Below are positions 1-9,200 of a stretch of DNA of 64,000 bases, one piece after another (the stretch's first letter is position 1; every line of letters begins with the position of its first letter). Source of the stretch: CAZEAC01 sp964510065 (GTDB taxonomy: Bacteria; Bdellovibrionota_C; UBA2361; CAIXSY01). The stretch lies in contig CAZEAC010000015.1 in NCBI GenBank assembly GCA_964510065.1, positions 9,610 to 73,609 of the forward strand, given 5' to 3'. A program made the position numbers and the translations under genes. Under the pieces are notes generated by a model. It had not been told where the DNA came from. It saw only the letters and a program-made list of their open reading frames with translations, and did not search any database.

Positions 1-226
1 TCGTATCCTTAAGGTACTCGACTATATCGTCGTCCTGCCCATCGCAACCAATCACTTCGACTAGCACGGGGACTGTGGACTGTCCTGAAAGCAGCTCAAC
101 GACGCTTCGGTCCGAGCGGTCCACCTCAACTTTCTCATAGCGAACTCCCTTTCTATCGAGCTCCTCTTCCGCACGTCGGCAGTAAGGACACCCTTCAATT
201 CGAAATAACAGTTTTCGCTTCTTCAT
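1..226 (-). CDS. Glutaredoxin-like thiol-disulfide protein (3' end outside window)
   Basis: The minus strand is open from an ATG at 226-224 to the window edge, giving 75 residues without a stop. The product begins MKKRKLLFRIEGCPYCRRAE. It has the glutaredoxin active-site CPYC at residues 13-16 and a later TVP segment that fits the cis-proline of the thioredoxin fold. Such proteins reduce disulfides or glutathione mixed disulfides in the cytoplasm. There is no signal peptide. Its start codon lies back to back with the plus-strand ettA region, so the two genes probably share a short divergent promoter region. The C-terminus cannot be seen, so a longer fusion is possible. Confidence 0.8.
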   Translation of the reverse strand, partial: MKKRKLLFRIEGCPYCRRAEEELDRKGVRYEKVEVDRSDRSVVELLSGQSTVPVLVEVIGCDGQDDDIVEYLKDT

Positions 227-356
227 GACTCTCCCCAGGTTTCTCCACGCTGTTGACCGAACTTTATCATGGTTGAACCCGTCTTCATTAGCAACCGGAC
301 TTGCACCAGCGACGCCAAAAACGTTAGCCTCGAAGCCAAATTTCGCTGAGGAGCGC

Positions 357-2057
357 ATGCCTACACCACATACTGACGAAGAAAAGAAGATTATTTTCTC
401 AATGAGCCGCGTATCGCGGGTATACCCCCCTCAAAAAGAGGTGCTTAAGGATATTTCACTCGGCTTTTATTACGGCGCCAAGATAGGCGTGCTTGGCTTG
501 AACGGCGCCGGAAAAAGCAGCCTGCTAAAGATTATCGCGGGTCTCGATCGGGAGTATCGCGGCGACATTCACTTCTCCAAGGAATTTCAAGTTGGCTATT
601 TGGAACAGGAGCCAAAGCTTGATCCACAAAAGACCTGCCGTCAGGTTATTGAGGAAGGTGTTCAAACGGTGGTCGATTTACTTAAAGAGTTCGAGCAGAT
701 AAACGCAAAGTTTGCCGAATCGTTAAGTGACGACGAAATGGAGAAGCTCGTTGCGCGCCAGGCCGAAGTCCAGGAAAAGCTCGAGGCACTTAACGCCTGG
801 GAACTTGACGACAAATTACGCTATTCCATGGATGCATTGCGCTGTCCACCGGATGACCAGCCGGTTACACAGTGCTCGGGTGGCGAGAAACGACGTATTG
901 CGCTTTGCCGTCTCCTCTTGCAGCAACCGGATATTCTCCTTTTAGATGAACCGACGAACCACCTTGACGCTGAATCAGTATTTTTCCTCGAGCGGCACCT
1001 GCAGCAGTACCCCGGCACCGTAATCGCGGTGACCCACGATCGCTACTTTTTGGATAATGTCGCGGGATGGATTCTTGAGCTTGATCGCGGCCATGGCATC
1101 CCCTGGAAGGGCAACTATTCGTCCTGGCTTGAACAGAAGCAGCAACGCCTTGCGCACGAGGAGAAAGCTGAAGCGAAACGCTTGAAGACCCTTGAACGAG
1201 AGCTCGAATGGATACGCCAGACACCTCAGGCCCGGCGCACAAAGAGCAAGGCCCGTATCGCCCAATACGAAAGTATGCTGAGCCAACAAAGTGGGCAGCG
1301 CGAGCAAGAGATCGAGATCTACATTCCGCCAGGACCGCGCCTCGGCGAGACGGTAATTCAAGCAAAGGGCGTAGCAAAAGCGTACGGCGATAAACTTCTT
1401 TTCGAAAATCTTAATTTTAGCCTTCCGCAGGGTGGCATCGTTGGAGTTATTGGACCAAACGGCGCGGGAAAGACCACACTCTTTAAAATGATCTTGGGCC
1501 AGGAGAAACCTGACAAGGGTGAATTTACCACGGGAAGTACCGTGGTCATCGGTTACGCCGATCAGAACCGTTTTAGTGGCGATGATAAGAAAACTGTGTG
1601 GCAGGCGATCTCGGGAGGCCAGGACACCTTGCTCTTGGGTACTCGCGAGGTCAATTCTCGCGCGTATCTCGCGCGATTCAACTTTACCGGCGCAGACCAG
1701 CAGAAATTACTTTCGCAGCTTTCCGGCGGCGAACGAAATCGTGCTCATTTGGCGGCGACCCTTAAAGACGCCGGCAATGTACTGCTTCTCGACGAGCCTA
1801 CTAACGATCTCGATCTGAACACACTGCGCGCACTTGAAGTTGCACTGGAGAACTTTGCCGGGTGTGCGGTGGTAATAAGTCACGATCGATGGTTTCTCGA
1901 TCGTATCGCCACGCACATACTAGCCTTCGAAGGAAATAGCAGCGTAGTTTGGTTTGAAGGTAATTATTCAGATTACGAGGAAGACAAACGACGACGTCTC
2001 GGCGCTGATGCTGATAAACTTCAGAGAATTAAGTACAAAAAGTTTAGCCGAGATTAA
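357..2057 (+). CDS. ettA: Energy-dependent translational throttle protein EttA (ABC-F ATPase)
   Basis: The product is a 566-residue soluble ABC-F protein with two nucleotide-binding domains and no membrane segment. Domain 1 shows Walker A GLNGAGKS, signature CSGGEKRR and Walker B LLLDEPTNHLD. Domain 2 shows GPNGAGKT, LSGGERNR and LLLDEPTNDLD. EttA binds the ribosomal E site and gates the first elongation step according to energy state. Its start, ...MSRVSRVYPPQKEVLKDISL, aligns with the family, whose usual length is near 555. An ATG at 225 in frame would add 44 atypical residues overlapping the divergent glutaredoxin start. The ATG at 357 is preferred because GAGGAG lies just upstream and the length then fits. 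Other ABC-F subfamilies are less likely because of the linker arm and C-terminus. Confidence 0.9.
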   Translation: MPTPHTDEEKKIIFSMSRVSRVYPPQKEVLKDISLGFYYGAKIGVLGLNGAGKSSLLKIIAGLDREYRGDIHFSKEFQVGYLEQEPKLDPQKTCRQVIEEGVQTVVDLLKEFEQINAKFAESLSDDEMEKLVARQAEVQEKLEALNAWELDDKLRYSMDALRCPPDDQPVTQCSGGEKRRIALCRLLLQQPDILLLDEPTNHLDAESVFFLERHLQQYPGTVIAVTHDRYFLDNVAGWILELDRGHGIPWKGNYSSWLEQKQQRLAHEEKAEAKRLKTLERELEWIRQTPQARRTKSKARIAQYESMLSQQSGQREQEIEIYIPPGPRLGETVIQAKGVAKAYGDKLLFENLNFSLPQGGIVGVIGPNGAGKTTLFKMILGQEKPDKGEFTTGSTVVIGYADQNRFSGDDKKTVWQAISGGQDTLLLGTREVNSRAYLARFNFTGADQQKLLSQLSGGERNRAHLAATLKDAGNVLLLDEPTNDLDLNTLRALEVALENFAGCAVVISHDRWFLDRIATHILAFEGNSSVVWFEGNYSDYEEDKRRRLGADADKLQRIKYKKFSRD

Positions 2058-2062
2058 TTCGA

Positions 2063-2302
2063 AACCGTTCACGGGGTGAAATAAGTTATGATTCAAGCAT
2101 GTTGGATAAGGCTGAAAATCATCTATTCTGCCTGCAGGTGGCCGTCCGCTGATTCCTCCTTCGCTAAAGCTACGGAGGACAAGCAGCGGACGACAGATTT
2201 TGTGAACGGTTAGTGTCTTCACCCCCAAAATGCCCCCTGAGGGGGCCTTTATCCGTAAATGAGCTACTGTAATTTGCATTCTTCGGCGAGACCCCGTGAA
2301 CG
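2063..2302. repeat. Intergenic palindromic element downstream of ettA
   Basis: This stretch without a convincing gene is highly structured. CGTTCACGGGG at 2066-2076 is the exact reverse complement of CCCCGTGAACG at 2292-2302. AACCGTTCAC at 2063-2072 also pairs with GTGAACGGTT at 2202-2211. Inside lies a 50-base imperfect palindrome at 2143-2192, with arms CGTCCGCTG and CAGCGGACG around a core where TCCTCC pairs with GGAGGA. It looks like a degenerate palindromic repeat or a non-autonomous mobile element remnant. Only this copy is in the window, so mobility is inference. Confidence 0.5.
2232..2246. terminator. Candidate short hairpin terminator
   Basis: GCCCCC-TGA-GGGGGC forms a strong six-pair stem flanked by AAAAT on the left and CTTTAT on the right. 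It could stop transcription from ettA and, on the other strand, from the small gene at 2346-2567. The T-run is short, so this is tentative. Confidence 0.4.
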
Positions 2303-2345
2303 AATGCATTAGTTCGGAATAATAAAACAGGACAACTGTTGTCTT

Positions 2346-2567
2346 TTAATGGGATCGAGGCCCGTAGTAATTGGGATCGGCCATCATGTTCTTGACGTAA
2401 CGGATCCCCTCGCGAAGCCCCTTATCAAGAAACGGAATATTTACAAAGGTGACGCCCTGATCAACCATCACGATCCGCACAATTATCACCAGCACAAAAA
2501 CCTTGACGTAGTTCATTACCGTTGACTCGCGCCGCTCGCCAAGATCTCTGGTATCTCGCCCGTACAT
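2346..2567 (-). CDS. Small membrane protein of unknown function
   Basis: The gene encodes 73 residues. A hydrophobic stretch beginning MNYVKVFVLVIIVRIVMV around residues 18-35 forms one likely membrane segment. A polar tail ends in MMADPNYYGPRSH. The ATG at 2567 is preceded by AAAGGTGAG at good spacing, which is the main reason to accept such a short gene. It stands alone on the minus strand between two plus-strand genes. No family is recognised. An internal ATG at residue 18 could also be the start. Confidence 0.5.
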   Translation of the reverse strand: MYGRDTRDLGERRESTVMNYVKVFVLVIIVRIVMVDQGVTFVNIPFLDKGLREGIRYVKNMMADPNYYGPRSH

Positions 2568-2756
2568 AGCTCACCTTTTCAAAAACGACCTCGCCATTAA
2601 TCGAGCGAGGCCCCTCGCCATTCAATCCTCAATCGCCCACAAATTACCTGCCACGCTTACCATTTATTATAATCTAGCGAGCATTCTTGTCATACCCCCT
2701 TAAAAATCAGTCTCACTCTCGCCGAGACAGCGACAATTTAGTAGTTTTGGCGAAGC

Positions 2757-3923
2757 ATGATACGAAATTCTATTAGTTTTATACTTTGCGCAGTGTTGTT
2801 TGGATGCGCGCCAACGCAATGGAGTCCCGAAACAGTCCTTGAGCCACAACGTGTGCCAAGCCTTTCTGATAATGGTAGTCGCGAGGAGCTGACGCACAGC
2901 ATCGATCGGAGCTTGGCGTATTTAGCGAAGGTTCCCGCCGAACAGAGCTACACCTTTGGACCGCGCAAAGTTACGCGGGACGAGATGATAGAGACCCTTG
3001 AATATTTCAAAGGTGGACTTGCTCAGCTTGGGCTTAGCCCAGAGTTCTATAAGTTTGTCAGTGAGCATTTTGATTTTTTTGGCGTCCGTGACGGCGATCC
3101 CCTTTTTACCGGATATTACGAAGCTTCGCTCAATGGCTCGCGAAAAAAACGCGGGCACTATGTGCATCCTGTCTACAAAGTTCCCAGTGACCTATTAAGA
3201 ATTAATTTGACGAAGTTCCCGCAGTGGAAAGGCGAAGGGCAAAGTGCTCTGCGCGCGCGCGGAATGATTGAAGATGGAACCGTCGTGCCGTATCACGATC
3301 GACACGCGATTGAATTTAAGCGTGTGCTTGACGGCAAGAACTTGGAGCTCGCCTGGACCGACGATCCAATCAAGCTGTTTTTCATGCACATTCAGGGATC
3401 GGGAATAATGACGCTTGAAGATGGTAAAGAAATTCACCTCAACTTTGGTGATACCAATGGGCAACTTTATCGTTCAATTGGCAGTTATCTTGTCGCACAG
3501 GATAAACTCCGTAAGGAAGATGTCTCGATGCAATCGATAGTGGCGTACTTGCGCGCCCATCCCGAGGAGTTCGATACGATAACTTCGTACAATCCAAGCT
3601 TTGTATTCTTCAGAGAAGTGGGCGAGGGACCTATTGGAAGCCTCGGGCAGAAAATAACTCCGTTCCGAAGCATCGCCACTGATCTCTCGCTCTATCCCCG
3701 CGGCGCGCTCGCATTCGTGAACGTGACGCTTCCCTTCGATTCAGCCACCGAGCAGGGCGAAGTAATGAGCGGCTTTGTATTGAATCAGGATAGCGGAGGC
3801 GCGATTAAGGGTCCTCTCAGAGTCGACCTTTTTACTGGACGAGGCGAATCTCGCGAGGCGCTCGCTGGCAAGCTCAAGCAGGAGGGCCAGCTCTTTTTTC
3901 TTTTAAGAAAGCGCGAACAGTGA
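2757..3923 (+). CDS. mltA: Membrane-bound lytic murein transglycosylase A (MltA-type lipoprotein)
   Basis: The 388-residue product begins MIRNSISFILCAVLFGC, a lipoprotein signal with lipobox LFGC, so the mature enzyme should be lipid-anchored and periplasmic. The MltA core is seen as FTGYYEASLNGS and HPVYKVP near residues 117-142. The double-psi barrel region includes HIQGSG and GGAIKGPLRVDLFTGRG near the C-terminus. The Asp before GGAIKG (NQDSGGAIKG) is the expected catalytic acid. These enzymes cleave peptidoglycan glycan strands with formation of 1,6-anhydro ends. Length agrees with the family. No good Shine-Dalgarno is visible, but the start is fixed by the signal sequence. Confidence 0.9.
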   Translation: MIRNSISFILCAVLFGCAPTQWSPETVLEPQRVPSLSDNGSREELTHSIDRSLAYLAKVPAEQSYTFGPRKVTRDEMIETLEYFKGGLAQLGLSPEFYKFVSEHFDFFGVRDGDPLFTGYYEASLNGSRKKRGHYVHPVYKVPSDLLRINLTKFPQWKGEGQSALRARGMIEDGTVVPYHDRHAIEFKRVLDGKNLELAWTDDPIKLFFMHIQGSGIMTLEDGKEIHLNFGDTNGQLYRSIGSYLVAQDKLRKEDVSMQSIVAYLRAHPEEFDTITSYNPSFVFFREVGEGPIGSLGQKITPFRSIATDLSLYPRGALAFVNVTLPFDSATEQGEVMSGFVLNQDSGGAIKGPLRVDLFTGRGESREALAGKLKQEGQLFFLLRKREQ

Positions 3924-3959
3924 CTCGTGCTCTTTGTCTTCATCTGATACTCTCTGCCC

Positions 3960-4247
3960 ATGAAAAAACTTCTCATACTCCTGCTCATCCTCGCTTCGCT
4001 ACAAGGTTGCTTTTATAGTCATGTGAAGCTCCCCTTCGATACTGATGTCGCGGCAACAACACTTGGCGATAAGGTAGGTCGTTCGAGCACGCAGTCGGTA
4101 CTGTGGCTCTTCGGCTGGGGCGATGGCGGCACGGAAGCTGCGGCAAAAGATGGTGGCATCACAACAATTCGCCATCTCGATATGGAGCAGACAATTATAT
4201 TTTTTGGCGCCTACATTAAAGTAACCACAATTGCCTACGGTGATTAA
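3960..4247 (+). CDS. TRL-like family lipoprotein
   Basis: The 95-residue product has a lipoprotein signal, MKKLLILLLILASLQGC, with the modified Cys at 17. The mature part has the TRL-like pattern: small residues around TTLGDKVGRSST, then EAAAKDGGITTIRHLDMEQ, and ending in KVTTIAYGD. TRL-like proteins are short secreted or lipid-anchored proteins without a known biochemical role. The next gene begins 4 bases after the stop and encodes a second small lipoprotein, so the two are probably co-transcribed. Confidence 0.75.
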   Translation: MKKLLILLLILASLQGCFYSHVKLPFDTDVAATTLGDKVGRSSTQSVLWLFGWGDGGTEAAAKDGGITTIRHLDMEQTIIFFGAYIKVTTIAYGD

Positions 4248-4250
4248 ACA

Positions 4251-4598
4251 GTGCGTGCCTTTCTCATTTTATTTTGCCTGAATCTGGTGGGGTGCGCATA
4301 CGGAATTATCTATTCCGATACCACTACCCCCTTAGTCACCAATATGGACCAAACAGTGGCGCGTGGCGACGTCGGCAGTGCCGCCATGCATGAGTTTCGC
4401 GAACCATTTACCGGCAGTGCACTTTCAATTCACTGGGCTAGCCGTGCTATCGGCGATGCCGCAAAGCAGAACTCAATTGGCACAATGTACTATGCCGATC
4501 AGCGAACAATTAGCATTCTCCTAGGCCTTTGGAAGAGCACCACCGTCCGTGTCATCGGGAAAAAACTTCAAGACACCAAAGCTTCTCCTGCTCAGTAG
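4251..4598 (+). CDS. Small TRL-locus-type lipoprotein
   Basis: The 115-residue product starts at a GTG codon. The lipoprotein signal MRAFLILFCLNLVGC has lipobox LVGC. The mature part begins AYGIIYSDTTTPLV and contains IGDAAKQNSIGTMYYADQRT and a C-terminal GLWKSTTVRVIGKK. This pattern recurs in small lipoproteins that accompany TRL-like genes; that link is from memory of the family, not a search. It follows the upstream lipoprotein gene by three bases and probably shares its mRNA. Function is unknown. Confidence 0.7.
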   Translation: MRAFLILFCLNLVGCAYGIIYSDTTTPLVTNMDQTVARGDVGSAAMHEFREPFTGSALSIHWASRAIGDAAKQNSIGTMYYADQRTISILLGLWKSTTVRVIGKKLQDTKASPAQ

Positions 4599-4625
4599 AG
4601 AACCTGAAGCTAGTGACGCCCACTC

Positions 4626-4885
4626 CTAGCGAGGCTTCGCCTCAGACCATCGAGCCAAGTTCTAACAGCAGTGCCGCGAATCCTCGCTAGTCTGTGGTGT
4701 TTGGTTCGACTGCGGGCTCCTGCCCTCCGTCGAACCCGCTCCAAGCTACGTTTCGCGCAGGAAAGGCGCGAAACTCCGCGTCGCTCCAGGCGCTGCCGCG
4801 CCTGTCCGGCCGTCCTGGCCGGCTAGATTCCTTGGCTCCAGAATGCAACTCATTTGGTGCTAATTCCAAAAGCCAAGGAATCTAG
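4626..4885. repeat. Run of five back-to-back palindromes at a convergent junction
   Basis: The 283 bases between the lipoprotein pair and the convergent LysR gene hold five successive inverted repeats. CTAGCGAGG at 4626 pairs with 4682-4690. GGTTCGAC at 4703 pairs with 4729-4736, with an inner GGC/GCC. TTTCGCGC at 4751 pairs with 4766-4773. CCGGCC at 4806 pairs with 4817-4822. CTAGATTCCTTGGCT at 4823-4837 pairs with 4871-4885. The last arm overlaps the LysR stop codon. No T-run follows, so these may be palindromic repeats acting as transcription or decay barriers rather than classical terminators. Confidence 0.6.
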
Positions 4886-5778
4886 TGCAGCTTAGGGCTC
4901 CTACTAAGAAGCATGATGTCGATTAGGGCTTGGACAGGGCGGAGGATGACGGGGGTATCGCGCCTTAGAATGGCGAGGTTTCGCGAAAGTCCAGGCGCCG
5001 GGAGCGTCAGCGGCTTCAAGAGGCCGTGTTTTGCTTCGTTGCTGATCGTTTCTGCGGGAACAATTGCAATTCCCGCGCCCTCCTCGACCGCGCATTTTAT
5101 CGTCTCGACATTATCAAACTCCATAGTCACCTGTACCTTTACTCCAATATTCCGTAGATACAGATCGACCAAGCGGCGCACGGCTAGTCCACGCGCAAAG
5201 GCAATAAATGGCAGCCCCATCACTGCCTGAGCAGTAAATTCGGTGAGTCCTGCGGCATTTGCGCGAAGCGACTGGATTGCGCACATTTCCTGGCGTACCC
5301 AGGGCGTAATGGTGATTCCTTTGCGCTTACTAGGACAAGATACAATTCCAAGATCTATCTCGTCGAGCTGAAGATCTTGATATATCTGCTTCGGATGAAG
5401 ATACGATACTCGTGGCGAAACATCAGGAAAACGTCTGCTCAATTCCTGAAGAATTTGCCCCATTCTCGTAAGCCCCACAGAATAGATTGCGGCAACCCGC
5501 ACCTCCCCCTTGATGCTCGCATCCCTTGCACGGAGCTCTTCTTCGACCGCGGCATAACGCTCAAGAATCGGGCGACACCCGTCGTAATACCGATGCCCCG
5601 CGGCGGTTAAGGCAAACGGTCTCGTGCTTCGGTCAAAAAGTTTTAACTTGAGTCTGCGCTCAATCAAACTAATCTGCTGACTTACCGCGGACTGTGTAAT
5701 TCGATTAAGCTTTGCCGCTGCGGAGAAACTCTGATGTTGCACCGCATCACAAAAGACTTTCAAAAGGCGAAGATCCAT
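4882..5778 (-). CDS. LysR-family transcriptional regulator
   Basis: The 298-residue product begins MDLRLLKVFC. The N-terminal winged helix-turn-helix is clear at residues 1-60 (SFSAAAKLNRITQSAVSQQI, then RRLKLKLFDRS). A co-inducer-binding domain follows to the C-terminus. The ATG at 5778 is preferred; a TTG two codons upstream is also in frame. The gene is divergent from gltB across about 450 bases. LysR regulators commonly control a divergent neighbour, and GltC of Bacillus controls glutamate synthase, so gltB is a plausible target (inference). A palindromic operator candidate sits 12 bases upstream of the start. Confidence 0.88.
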   Translation of the reverse strand: MDLRLLKVFCDAVQHQSFSAAAKLNRITQSAVSQQISLIERRLKLKLFDRSTRPFALTAAGHRYYDGCRPILERYAAVEEELRARDASIKGEVRVAAIYSVGLTRMGQILQELSRRFPDVSPRVSYLHPKQIYQDLQLDEIDLGIVSCPSKRKGITITPWVRQEMCAIQSLRANAAGLTEFTAQAVMGLPFIAFARGLAVRRLVDLYLRNIGVKVQVTMEFDNVETIKCAVEEGAGIAIVPAETISNEAKHGLLKPLTLPAPGLSRNLAILRRDTPVILRPVQALIDIMLLSRSPKLH

Positions 5779-5789
5779 GCACAAACACT

Positions 5790-5813
5790 ACTATAAAATA
5801 TGCTAATTATAGT
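5790..5813 (-). promoter_or_regulatory. LysR promoter/operator candidate
   Basis: ACTATAA and TTATAGT form 7-base inverted arms around a 10-base AT-rich centre, with a TATAAT hexamer on the minus strand at 5811-5806. The dyad overlaps the likely -10 box just upstream of the LysR gene, which fits autoregulation. No clear -35 box is seen. Confidence 0.5.
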
Positions 5814-6030
5814 ACAAACAACTTAAGTATTCCTTATTCACTTAAGGTTCGCGCGACTGCGCTCATGGCGACATGAATCAAAGCGTTTTCAATATGTTAT
5901 GTAAGATTCTCTAAGTCTTTGTTAGTTCTTGGTTATCTTTCTCAATTCGTCTCGCTTCACGACTCGAATTCATAGACTCTGAAGCTAATTCGTTTACTCG
6001 AAGGCTTTTTCGGATACTTTTTAACTACTA

Positions 6031-6212
6031 GGGAAGCTCTGATTAAGTGGGTGTTTTGGATTTGGTGGAATTTTGGATGAGATTTGTGAAAAAACGACCC
6101 GGGAAAACCGCAGGAATAGTAGGGCTATTTTGAGGATTTTCCCGGGTCGTTTTTTCACAAAGATCGCCAAAGGGCCGCCGAAGACGAAATACTCACTTAA
6201 TCAGAGCTTCCC
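6031..6212. mobile_element. MITE-like element with 19-bp terminal and 25-bp internal inverted repeats
   Basis: This 182-base element is bounded by GGGAAGCTCTGATTAAGTG at 6031-6049 and its exact reverse complement at 6194-6212. Pairing continues imperfectly for about nine further bases. Within it lies a second perfect inverted repeat of 25 bases at 6083-6107 and 6137-6161, containing ACGACCCGGGAAAA. It has no coding capacity. It ends 18 bases before the gltB start codon. No target-site duplication is obvious. The paired ends suggest mobilisation by a transposase encoded elsewhere; this is inference from one copy. Confidence 0.7.
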
Positions 6213-6230
6213 CATTTTTCGCCTGCACTT

Positions 6231-9200
6231 ATGCGCCAGGAATTTCCACCTACAAGAGCCCCCGTCGCTACCGGTCTACCCGTACAGCTGTCTTCAACAC
6301 TGCCAAATGCCGATGTACCCGAAACGTCGGTTAACCGCAGACGACAAGAGTTCGATGCCTGCGGCGCGGGACTCATCGCGAGCAAAGAAGGCCCCGCACG
6401 CTGGGTTCTAGAGTATGCACTTAAGGGTCTTCGAGCAGTCGAGCATCGCGGTGCTGTCGGCGCGGATGGAAGAACTAGTGACGGCGTTGGCGTAATGACT
6501 TCCGTGCCGCACGCATGCTTGGGTGCGCCCGAGGGCGCCGGCGTGGGAATGTTTTTTCTTCCGAGCGACGAAAGCAAAGTTTCAGAAATACTTACTACGA
6601 TTACCTCAATTCTTCATCATCACGAACTCAAAGTGCTTCCTCCTCGCACAGTTCCTCAACGTCCGGAGTTGCTTGGCGCACTCGCGCTCCGAGCCAAGCC
6701 CAACATCGTTCAGCTATTTATTGAAAAGCCGCTCAACCTCTCGGTCGAGCAGTTTGAGTCCCGGCTCTATCGAATATCGCGAGACATCGAACAATACTTT
6801 CAACACTTTCCAAATCGGCAGGCATCAATCTGTTCGCTCTCTTCGAAGCGCATTGTCTATAAGGCGCTTTGCACCGGGGACATACTGGCGCAGTTTTACC
6901 CCGACCTGCAAGACTCCCGCTTCACCAGTAGCTTTGCTCTGTTTCACCGACGCTTCAGCACAAACACGGCCACAAGCTGGTCGCGCGCACAGCCGCTTGG
7001 ACTCCTTGCGCACAACGGGGAAATTAATACGATTTCTGGAAATCGCGCAGCGATGCATGCACGTGAGCGCTTGCTTAAACTTCCCAAGGGCGCCCTTCTC
7101 ACGAGTACCGGCCTAAGCGATTCCGGAAGTCTTGATCAAACCTTAGCGGCACTTCGCTTTGGTGCGCTTGCACCGACAATTACCAAACATGGCGAAGCCC
7201 GCGCTCTCGCGCAACTGCTCCGTGTTCTTATTCCGCCGGCGACTCAGGGGCGCCAAGCACTTGAATCGTCATTCGAGCCCTGGGACGGACCAGCACTGGT
7301 CACATTCAGCGATGGCAACGTCGTCGGAGCCCGACTTGATAGGAACGGTTTCCGACCCTTTCACTTTGAGGAAACAGAAGGTGGAATTTTCGGCTGCTCT
7401 GAAGCCGGAGCATTTGAGCTACCCGCAGCAAAGCTGGTTGCAAAAGGGTTGCTGCGTGCAGGCGAAGAGATCTCCGTGCTACTAAGCGAGGGCTTACTAC
7501 ATCGCGACAGCCCACTGATCGATGTTAACGAACCGGTACTACTACGTCTTGAAAATCGTGAAGCGAGAGGCCCTCGCCTCTCGGAGTCGGATTATAAAAA
7601 ACTTTGCGCGACTTTTGCGCTTACGAAAGAAGAACATGACCAGATCCTCACACCAATGGCACTCGAAGGGAAAGAAGGGCTGGGCTCGATGGGAGATACA
7701 TCTCGACCGGCGATTTTTTCGTCTGAGCCGCGAGCATTTTCTGACTTTTTGTTGCAGTCTTTCGCCCAGGTGACCAATCCTCCGATTGACTACCTGCGCG
7801 AGCGCGACGTTACTGACACGAGGGTATTCATCGGCGCACCGCCACTTTTTGAAACGCGAAAAGATGCCCGTTCAGTACTCATCGAACTGGCCACTCCGCT
7901 GCTCACGCCTGAGCACCTCGCTGATGTTCGTGAGCTTGGACATTCGGTAGACTCACTAACGATTCGGGAGATCTCGGCACTCTTTGATTACCAAGACGGC
8001 CTCGCTTTAGCGCTTGAGCGCATTGTAGATCAGGCGTTAGACGCCGCGCGAGGCGGATCTCACTGTATCATTATAAGTGATGTGGGCGCGTCGCCAGAAA
8101 AGCTCCCCGTTCCCATGCCTCTCGCCGTCGGACTCTTGCATAAGCGCTTGGTCGACGAAGGGCTAAGGCCGACATGCGCGATTGTCGTCGAGAGTGCACA
8201 GGTAAAAAGTTCTCACGAACTCGCAATGTTAATTGCTTCTGGCGCGCGAGCGGTATGCCCCTATCTCGCGTTTCATGCGGCGACGCGAATTGCAGCTCGA
8301 AACGCGCTTCCCGAGCTACAAAGTAAAGAAAATCTTTCAAAAGCATTTAATGACGGACTGCTCAAAATAATCTCGAAAATGGGCATTTCGGTGATGCGCA
8401 GCTACGAAGCAAGTCAGCTTTTCACCCCTTTTGGCTTAGGCGATTCAATCACCACCTTGCTCGGGTGGCGTCGGAGTCCAATAGGTGGCGTCGACCTCGA
8501 TCATGTCGCGCGGCTATGTAAAAGCCGTGCCCAATGCTCAGCAGAGACAGGCCTTATCGCTCTCAAGCTTCACAGGGAGGATCTGAGGGGAATTATTGGT
8601 GAGAAGCACTCAATTACACAGAAGAGCGCAAAGCAGCTGCACGCAATTCTTGCCGAACTTCGAACGACTGAACCGAATCTTGAAAGAGCGGCGATGTTAT
8701 ATCGCGAGCATTTTAATGCGCTTGAAACGGCGGAACCGATCGCGCCGCGACATTTCTGGGAGCTCAGGCGTGCATCCGCAGAGAATCAAGCTGGTCCCGA
8801 GGAACGTTCGAAAATTCTTAGCCGATTCGGGTCTGGTGCAATTTCTTACGGAGCGATTGGCAAGTATCCGCAGCGTGATCTCATTCGTGGCCTGAGCCTT
8901 ATCGGAGGGCGCAGTAACAGCGGCGAAGGCGGCGAAAATCCATTATATAAGACCGAAGGCGTCACCGCCTCAACAAAACAAGTCGCCTCGGGACATTTCG
9001 GTGTTGGGGCGGATTATCTGAACCGCGACACTCGAGAAATACAGATCAAGATTGGCCAAGGAGCCAAGCCCGGCGAAGGCGGCCAGCTGATGGGATCGAA
9101 GGTGAGCGCAGAAATTGCCAGCGCACGCGGCGCAAAACCGGGACAAGACTTAATTTCGCCACCGCCGCTGCACGATATTTATAGCATCGAAGACCTCGCG

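Noticed and set aside
865..1377. Minus-strand 170-codon open frame within ettA
   Set aside because: It lies wholly antisense to a clear ABC-F gene, has low-complexity Arg/Ser composition and no ribosome site.
6523..7116. Plus-strand 197-codon frame within gltB
   Set aside because: It is an out-of-frame shadow of the glutamate synthase amidotransferase domain.
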